Source: Moniliophthora roreri (taxonomy: Eukaryota > Basidiomycota > Agaricomycetes > Agaricales > Marasmiaceae). From it: a DNA stretch of 64,000 nt. Below the pieces are notes generated by a model. It had not been told where the DNA came from. It did no database searches and worked only from the letters and a program-made list of their open reading frames with translations. The translations under genes and the position numbers were made by a program. The stretch is taken from contig LATX02000089.1 of NCBI GenBank assembly GCA_001466705.2, positions 620,001 to 684,000 of the forward strand, in the 5' to 3' direction. This document shows positions 57,184-64,000 of the stretch, piece by piece (the first letter of the stretch is position 1; the number at the start of each line of letters is the position of its first letter).

Positions 57184-60100
57184 ATGGATCATGATGGTCG
57201 AGGCGATGATGCACACGAGGCGTCTGGCGAAGCGATGGCGATGTCCACACCACAAGATGACGACGACGACATGCCTCCCCTCGTTGACCAGCCTTCTCAT
57301 TCTCTCGTTAACCCAGACGAAGACGAAGACGACGAGGGAGATTTGCCGATAGTTACATTATCTTCATCAACGTCTACGGGGTTCACTTTTATCGCAGATC
57401 CTTCGGGGAGCGAAAACGGCAGTGGAAGTATGAGCTCTTCCGCGTTCGCTGTGCCATTTCATGCTGGAAGTCAAGGCAGAGAAGAGATGGGTGGTGTCGA
57501 AGGGAAGATCAAGTTCAGCCAGGTTGAAGAGAGACCACAGGCGTCCTTACCTCCACCGCCAGAGGATCTTGAAGGACACGGTAGTGACGGATATATACCA
57601 CGACCTCCGAACGCCTTTATCCTCTTCCGGAGCTCTTTCATACGCAGTCAAAAAATATCAGGGAAGGTAGAAGGGAACCATAGTACGTTGAGCAAGATTA
57701 TCGGTACGGTTCCTCTCTTCTTTCGTTTAAAATCGATGCTAACATGGTTATTTGAACAGGAAAGTACTGGCGTCAACTTCCACCTTCTGAACGCGCTGAA
57801 TGGGAAGCGAAGGCCAAGATCGCGCAGGCGGAGCACCGCGAGAAGTATCCTGATTGGCGATTCAGACTTAACGGATCTGGTAGACCAAGTTCCGGTGCAG
57901 GTGGGGGTAGAGGTGGTGGTAGAAGCAGAGGAAGGGGAGGCGGACGCAGAGCAAGAGGCAGGTTGAAAAGTAGTGGCCGTGGAGGCGGAGATGTCGGTGG
58001 AAGCGTTGATGCTGGCGGAGAGGAACTTGACGAAGTCGAGGATGAAGATAACGAAAAGACGCCTACAAAAAAGTCCGTCAAGAGCAAGGGCAAGGGCAAG
58101 GGCAAGGCAAAAGCGACGCCAGAAGACCTCACACCTACAGGAAAATCTGCACATCGGTTACGCACACGGAAGCCACTTGTGCGGGACCGCACGACCTCAT
58201 CAATACCGTCATCTATGGACGACCGACGAATACAGCGTATCACCGAGCTTCTAATTCAGGGAATGCAGGGTGCAGACCTGGAGAGAGAGTTGGAACGATG
58301 GGAAGAACAGGAGCGAGGCGATACAGGGGGTGCTTCGCAAGCCCCGTCGCAAGATGGACCCCATGTACAAAGAGAGAGAACGCCTCCTTTAGATGAGGCC
58401 TATGTTGATATTCCGTCTTCCACCGACACATCGAGCACAGACTCGACTTCAAATCCTGTTTCATCCGCGCCGATGCCAATACGCGACGCCTCAAGCTCTA
58501 GTCTTGCTGAAGGCTCTGATACCGCTCTCAACACGAGGTTTTTCGACCCTCGTACCTCGGACAGTATCTCGTCAAACTTCAGACCCGGTAGCGATGCTCC
58601 TCATTCACATACATGGGGTCCATTAACTTCAGGCGCTGGTTTTCATAGCCATACACAGGGGTCTCAATCTCGGGAAGGGAATACGAGCGCATCTCGTTCA
58701 TGGACTGTCCCTTCTACCTCACCGGGCTATCCCTTCCCTGGTATACACCTCAACACAAATGTTCCTGCAGATGCGAGCGCGAGCCATCCTCCACAAGACG
58801 AAAGCGAAGACGACGTGGATACGGAAACAGAAAAAGCTCGTGCAGGTGGTGATTGGTTCCTCGGGGTTGGTAGCAGTCCCGCGAGCTCAGGATCGTACAC
58901 CAGTGCTTCACCTGAACGAGGGGAAGTGGTTGAGACTGGTTTTAGTTTGGGAGAAAATGGAAATAGTGACGGAGCTAGTGGTACCATTCCCGCTGGTAGT
59001 GACGTTGTCGCTCTCACTGGTAAAGCTGGGTGGTATCGTGGTGATACAAATGCCCAAGGCAAGTCCATACCTACTCATTCTTAGCCTAATGCTGATCTTC
59101 TGCGTTCAATCAGATGAACAAGTACCGTTACCTCCCCTGGCGAGAAGATCGTTATCCGCTCCGGCACCTGCACGCCAATCACCGTCGCCGCTTATGGACG
59201 TCGATGCGGATGCAGGCTGGGGTCAGTTGCGGAACCAGCCGGTGTACACACGTTCACCGTTACCTATGACACCTCAGTCACCGCCACCTCAGTCTCCATA
59301 TCCTTCAGACGTGGATGCTGATTCGGTTTGGTGCCAGGGACAACGCCAGTTGTACACGATATCTAGTTCAGGTTCGGTTCCAGCTTTGCAATCACCAACG
59401 ACACCTCAATCACCACCATCTTCATCACCATTCTTGTCGCCAACCTCTGCTGTACCACCCCAATCGCCGCAGTGTGCATCACCGCTCTCACCGTTTTCAC
59501 CTTCGGATGCACGTTCGCCACGAGAAGCGAGGACATCTGTTCATCCGTATCCCCCGCATTTACAGCATCCACATCATCTCCCACACCATTCGCATTCATC
59601 TCCAACGCTGAGATCACCGTTTCTCCAACATAGACAATCCATGTCGAGCCTCCACGCTAATCCAAACCTGACAAGGCACAATCGCAGCCGCTCAACGCAC
59701 GCGCATTACAATCCGACGTCTCCGTCGCGGATAGACAGACGGAGAGGCTCCATCGCATTTCCAATTCAACCTCAGAGAAGTCCGAGCTTGGTTCAACCCG
59801 AAGCTGGGCCTGAAGCTGAGATGTGGCAGAACCAAAATCAGAGTGTTTGGGAACTAGGACACGCTATTCCTGTTATAAACACGCAGTCCGTCGAGTTGGG
59901 GTATGACTCTACTACCGCTACCTCAACCATGACCTGGACGAACACGGATCCTAGTCCAACCTGGGGTCCGCTACCGTTTAGAGTCGGTGTTGTACGTACA
60001 AGTACTGACCCATACCTTTTCCGGGAATACGACCAAGAGCGAGAGGGGGCGGATTCATTTCGAGAGGAGCCTGTATATTCAAACTATAGCTCTCTTTCCG

Positions 60101-60270
60101 GATGGGCTGGGACGGGTGCAGATTCGGTCGGCGTCGTTGTCGGGGAGGAAGTGAGAGAGATACCTATACAGGAGGTACCTAGACCTACCGCTTTCCTTCA
60201 AAGAGGTGTAGGAGTAGAAACAGGTTGGGATCCGACGATGTTGGATCGAGATTTCCCTAGGGAGAGATGA
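57184..60270 (+). CDS. HMG-box (MATA-type) transcription factor
   Basis: Three exons (57184-57703, 57760-59058, 59114-60270) give 991 aa. Residues 1-134 are acidic and Ser-rich. The HMG box (about 135-205) reads YIPRPPNAFILFRSSFIRSQ, then GNHSTLSKIIGKYWRQLPPS and ERAEWEAKAKIAQAEHREKY PDWRF. This is the MATA-HMG subclass, which bends DNA and binds ACAAAG-like sites. In basidiomycetes such factors include regulators of mating and fruiting (Prf1/PCC1-like). An RGG-rich stretch, a Lys-rich stretch (KSKGKGKGKAKATPE), a coiled segment (ADLERELERWEEQERG) and long Ser/Pro-rich regions follow. The C-terminus (FRVGVVRTSTDPYLFREYDQ) is shared with the ORF at 36.0-38.1 kb. Intron 1 is GT-AG, 56 bp. Intron 2 (59059-59113) fits only as GC-AG. 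Upstream exons cannot be excluded. Confidence 0.88.
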
Positions 60271-60860
60271 AGGCAATTGCCTCCGGTAAAAACTGATGCA
60301 ACAAAACTCTTTTCTTTTCTTTCTTTCTTCTTTTTTGTTGTAGAGTTTCCTTTCCTTTCATTCTTTTTTGCATTGTATTTATATTCTATGCACGCTCTTT
60401 GTACCATTTTATATGTATACATCATTGGATGGAGTGTAGGATTCTTGTTGTACCTAGTTCAACGTCTCTACCGTTACAGTTACTAGTTAGGATACGATAT
60501 TCGATGTATGTATTGTGATCGCATAGTATTGTTTTACGTCTCACTCTAGAGGCAAGCCAGAGGGCGTGAGTCATCTGCAGTGATAGCTCATCGCTGCTGG
60601 GAATGTTTTGACCGGCCCTCAACTCGACGGCGACGTTCACTTCGTCGGTGTGGTATTCTTACATAAAAGTTATTCCCTAAGCTCACATTCCCTCGGGAAC
60701 CAGGCACAGATGCGCAACCATTATGCACGATGGCATTATCTTCGACAACTTTAAATGCGAGGTGCTTTCTTGCAGTCCATTGAAAATTATCAAGCCCCAC
60801 ACTGCCTCGTGATGCGTATGACTCAACTGCTTATATACACAACGCTGTGGTTCTGTTCTG

Positions 60861-62057
60861 ATGAACCTGATGTCTCCACTACCCGTTCTCGGAATGATAT
60901 TCATCCGCTACTTGCCAACCATCGACGTATCAGATCCCACTTTCCCCTCCATTTTCCATACATTCGACTCTCCGATCACCTTAACGCATGTCTGTCGGAA
61001 TTGGCGTCTTCTAGCAGATTCTATTCCAGCCCTTTGGACACGAATTCGTATCCACTTTTTCACTTCCTCTGGGAAAGTCATCGACGTCGATACCTTGGAA
61101 AGATGTCTTCGGGCGTGGATATTCCGTTCTCAAACACTTCCTCTCCGTGTTGATCTATTCGTAACCGACAGTCCGCACTCGGAAAATAGATGGAACATCA
61201 GTATTATCCCACCTGACCCGCGATGGGACATATTCTGGACCGCGTATGCCTGCATACCCTGGGAAAGAGTCGAGCACCTCGGTATGCAGGGACTCGGCAC
61301 ATATCCTCAGGAATACGCCGCCGTTTTGATGAAGTGTACAGCTATGAAACCGCTCATTATTCTCGATGCAGGACACATTCGTTCCCAGCCATTTCCAGAA
61401 TTCATTCGCCTTTCCCAGTTAAAGAGCCTCAGAATGAGGTCCTCGAAGGAGGGAATCCAGGGTCGAGATGCTCTTAAGTACTTGATTGCACCAATGGTCG
61501 AAGAAATAACATTGGAGATCCCGAGTCGAGCACAGTTGGGAAGTTCGCTTATGGAAATATTGAAACCATTTCTTATACGCTCGGGCGTCCCGAGGGTGCG
61601 CAAAGTCACCCTAGCAGCCTGGTCGTTTAATCAACTTTTTATTGACAAGGATCTTGCGAAGAGGCTGGAGTTCGTAGAAGATCTGACATTCGCTATTGAA
61701 GAGGTCGACTTCTTCCTGAAAGAAACCTTTCGCTTCCTGTCGGATCCATCAATCATGCCGAATCTTAGTCGTTTGTCTATTGGCGGGGTGTGCAGACAAC
61801 CTGCTGCTGCATTAGCATTAATGGAGACTCGAGCCCTAGAACACGTAAAGATGAAGCTGGCAGTAACAGATGCTGAGCGGGAAGATACGGCGAACAGACT
61901 GGAGGCGTTAGGGAAGTGGATGGATATTTCTGGAATCGATGTTATGGAATGGAATGAATATGACATCTATAATTCACGTTCACCATTATCAGTAGCTTCT
62001 GTTCCTTGGCGACGTCGACAAGGGCGCCGAGTCTCATCGACGAGCAGCCGTTCTTAA
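60861..62057 (+). CDS. F-box domain protein
   Basis: A single 398-codon frame. The F-box-like start (LPVLGMIFIRYLPTIDVSDP) and ITLTHVCRNWRLLADSIPAL, then WTRIRIHF, match the large Agaricomycete family with 'LtHVCr.WR.iA...P.LW..I'. Leucine-rich segments follow (LSQLKSLRMRSS, FVEDLTFAIEEVDFFLKETF, MPNLSRLSIGGVC). The C-terminus is basic. A likely SCF adaptor. The first ATG at 60861 leaves a slightly short F-box (no LPPEIL), so a short upstream exon may be missing. The frame at 60755-61153 is its shadow. Confidence 0.8.
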   Translation: MNLMSPLPVLGMIFIRYLPTIDVSDPTFPSIFHTFDSPITLTHVCRNWRLLADSIPALWTRIRIHFFTSSGKVIDVDTLERCLRAWIFRSQTLPLRVDLFVTDSPHSENRWNISIIPPDPRWDIFWTAYACIPWERVEHLGMQGLGTYPQEYAAVLMKCTAMKPLIILDAGHIRSQPFPEFIRLSQLKSLRMRSSKEGIQGRDALKYLIAPMVEEITLEIPSRAQLGSSLMEILKPFLIRSGVPRVRKVTLAAWSFNQLFIDKDLAKRLEFVEDLTFAIEEVDFFLKETFRFLSDPSIMPNLSRLSIGGVCRQPAAALALMETRALEHVKMKLAVTDAEREDTANRLEALGKWMDISGIDVMEWNEYDIYNSRSPLSVASVPWRRRQGRRVSSTSSRS

Positions 62058-62249
62058 CTTTTCAGTATATAGCCTATTGAAACGATTTGAGCTCATTCAT
62101 TACGTCTAACAGTAATTTACTTTGAAGCGAGCCAAAACCCTAAAACATGAGAAGGAGCGTGCCAGTGGTGAGGGTGATACCAATGAGAATCATGGCCAGT
62201 ATCGAGAAAGAGGCATTGGCTCATACAGAAGTGACCATTACCTGTTCAT

Positions 62250-63200
62250 TCACCTCTTCCCGTTCTCCCACCTTCTCATTCTTATGCGTCCCTTCGATTC
62301 GACTTGCCTCTGGTTCGGACACCAATACATGAGTTCGACGAAGGGAACGGGGTAGCCGCACCAGATCGACGAAATGAATGTGAGGTTATCGATGTCTGGC
62401 TCTAAGATGCCCAATCCGGAAACCTTTTCATAGCTACTCGTCTCGATCAAAAGGGAAGATGCTTTCACAGACTCGCTCAACTTGGCGTGGTTGATGTGAC
62501 ACTTCTAGCTCTCCTGTTTCCCCTTCGCGCCTTACAGCTCTTACCAGATTGAAATGTTGGTCGCGACATTGGTATACCTGAAGGACAGCAAGCGTTCTAT
62601 TAGACATTATCAACGGCTACAGGAGCGCTATACACACCATTTCGGCCATCTACGAGGTATCGCGATCGACGAAACGGGCCGCGCCATAGCGGCATGCGGG
62701 GGAATACTGGCAAAATGATGGCGGTTCTTTTGACTAAAAGAGCTGGATGAGTCGAAAAGAAAAAGAATAAGGTGTTGGAACTGATGATGGTTTTCAGAGC
62801 AAACGTCGCAGGACAAGCTGAGGTTACGAGACCCACCAGAATGACCGAAAGATATAAGAGGGCGGCGAGTGAAGGAGATATGTGTAATCCTTTCCGGCCA
62901 AGCTTGGCTTTTTCGATGAACATTTCGATGTTCTCTATGCCTAATAAGGAATAGCTTAGGTGAGCTGTATGTAAGGCAACAATTATCGGTCTAAGTGATT
63001 CCCAGAGATGTCTCTTCCCTGTCTACGAAAGGGACGATATCACATATCAAGACAGCATTACTCACCCAGCCATAAGCCATCTGTCCATCATCGGCGCCTA
63101 GCAGACCCATCAAATCATGCGAGGAAATTGTCCATGGGCGAGGCGTGCTTGCAGGTGGCGTTGGGTGAGTGTAGGATGGGTGTTAAGACGAGGGCATGAC
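62250..63200 (-). CDS. Unresolved minus-strand gene with a membrane segment
   Basis: Several minus-strand pieces look coding. At about 62940-62640, MFIEKAKLGRKGLHISPSLA is followed by a hydrophobic stretch (ALLYLSVILVGLVTSACPAT) and ends near YLVDGRNG. At about 63110-63060 there is LMGLLGADDGQMAYGW. At 62510-62250, HAKLSESVKASSLLIETSSY, then NLTFISSIWCGYPVPFVELM. Introns fit between some (e.g. a 58-bp GT...CAG at about 62637-62580), but two frames remain possible for the last exons and no start is certain. I do not recognise the family. Confidence 0.3.
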
Positions 63201-63327
63201 CACGGAGGTGTTTGAAGGGTGCAGAAGAGACAACATTGGCAGATGGTGAACTCTGGATGAAACATTAAGGCCAATGGGGGCGAAATAAGGCCGTGATACT
63301 ACCTCGACGTGGCAAACATGCAGCGCT

Positions 63328-63676
63328 CTAGATTTTAGTTAGCGCCTTAGCCGTATCCAAATCGTAGCTCACAAGATGGCCTCCAGCATCAATCAAGGCT
63401 TCTCCCGAAACGACCTTCCCTATCTAATTCAGCCTTCCGAGACGTAGAGCGAGTCGAGATGGTGAATCAGAAGCAAGGAGTAATTGGACGCTAACAACTC
63501 ACCTGAGTATCTGTACGAGCTATCTCCCAAGGTCTCAATACGCAGCAAGACTCGCACAGGATCGTTTTTGGCTCGAAATCGGGATGCGGTGTGCTGAGTC
63601 GGGTACGGACATCACGGGCGGGAGAAAAAAAGATCGGGTTCAAGATGATGGCAATGCCCCGTAACGTGGCTGGACA
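63328..63676 (-). CDS. Terminal exons of an unidentified gene
   Basis: Two exons (about 63676-63503 and 63423-63328) joined by a 79-bp GT-AG intron give a protein-like C-terminus: RTRLSTPHPDFEPKTILCES, then CCVLRPWEIARTDTQ, then IGKVVSGEALIDAGGHLVSY and a stop at 63328-63330. The intron removes a stretch with stops and leaves an in-frame join. The 5' part is not resolved, because the frame is open to 63676 without an ATG. Two adjacent cysteines in CESCC might bind metal, but I cannot name the family. Confidence 0.4.
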
Positions 63677-64000
63677 TCACGCGGTCCGTATCACGCTGCT
63701 AATGACACGTTGCTGTTTTTGATCAGCGACCATCGCCTTTGAGGTGGTATTTTATCTGTATGATCTGTATGATCTGTATGTTCACAATGCTTGATGCTAG
63801 TGGGCTTCTTATCCATCAATGGCTGGGTCTACCAAATGGCGAATGCCCCATCAAGATCTTTTGTCTTTCCTTGGTCTTTTCAAACGGTGGTAGCCTTACG
63901 CTTCAATTGAAAGTGCAAGAAGTGTAAGGAACTTGAAAGCTGTACTATAACTAGTGCTGACGAGAGTGCTTATTAGGGTCTGAAAGCTATGGAGTGGCAC

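Noticed and set aside
58759..60270. A 503-codon plus-strand frame read as one gene
   Set aside because: Its first part overlaps the HMG gene's second exon in another frame. Only 59114-60270 is coding, as the third exon, supported by homology to the paralogue.
1..64000. Bacterial features: CRISPR arrays, operons, insertion sequences, riboswitches
   Set aside because: Spliceosomal introns, a tRNA intron and gene families show a fungal nuclear genome, and no such structures were found.

Overview
The window is nuclear DNA of a filamentous basidiomycete, most likely an Agaricomycete. Genes on both strands are split by many 45-80 bp GT-AG introns. The gene families are typical of mushroom-forming fungi: F-box/leucine-rich proteins, a GH76-like membrane protein, small single-pass membrane proteins, a MATA-type HMG-box factor and KDZ-class transposons. 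There are no operons, ribosome binding sites or CRISPR arrays. A few N bases and isolated frame breaks suggest a draft assembly, so some broken genes may be sequence errors.

Left host segment (1-17.2 kb): a decayed F-box gene, an unidentified broken gene, a five-exon Ca2+/H+ exchanger (minus), an 11-exon GH76-like membrane protein (plus) with frame conflicts, a four-exon F-box/LRR gene (minus), an ADP-ribosyltransferase-like tail-anchored protein interrupted by one in-frame TAG (minus), and an intron-containing tRNA-Lys(CTT) (minus).

Transposon island (about 17.2-32.5 kb): base composition changes abruptly to AT-rich, CpG-poor sequence. A Ty3/gypsy chromovirus (19066-27468) has exact 5-bp target duplications, two 424-bp LTRs and a gag-pol broken mainly by TGA at conserved Arg positions. 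Two short CACTA-type elements (3-bp target duplications) are nested in it, one in the 5' LTR and one in the integrase. A decayed membrane-protein gene also lies in the island. At 32518-34665 two near-identical 0.7-kb repeats flank a segment of ordinary host-like DNA, and the whole unit is bracketed by an 8-bp direct repeat, as expected for a composite hAT-like insertion.

Middle host segment (34.7-39.5 kb): a short multi-pass membrane protein next to the composite insertion, then a 668-aa ORF related to the C-terminal half of the HMG-box gene at 57-60 kb but without the HMG box.

KDZ transposon (39528-50615, 11 kb): about 56-bp imperfect terminal inverted repeats, a 66-bp subterminal minisatellite, a multi-exon KDZ transposase with a CxC2 cysteine cluster (minus), and a divergently arranged gene pair. 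One member of the pair encodes an HMG-like helical segment plus a terminal cysteine cluster. Both the transposase and this protein carry a TGA nonsense codon.

Right host segment (50.6-64 kb): a two-exon F-box gene, a five-exon single-pass membrane protein with a remnant of a duplicate downstream, the three-exon HMG-box transcription factor (one intron apparently GC-AG), a third intact F-box gene, and incompletely resolved minus-strand exons at the right edge.
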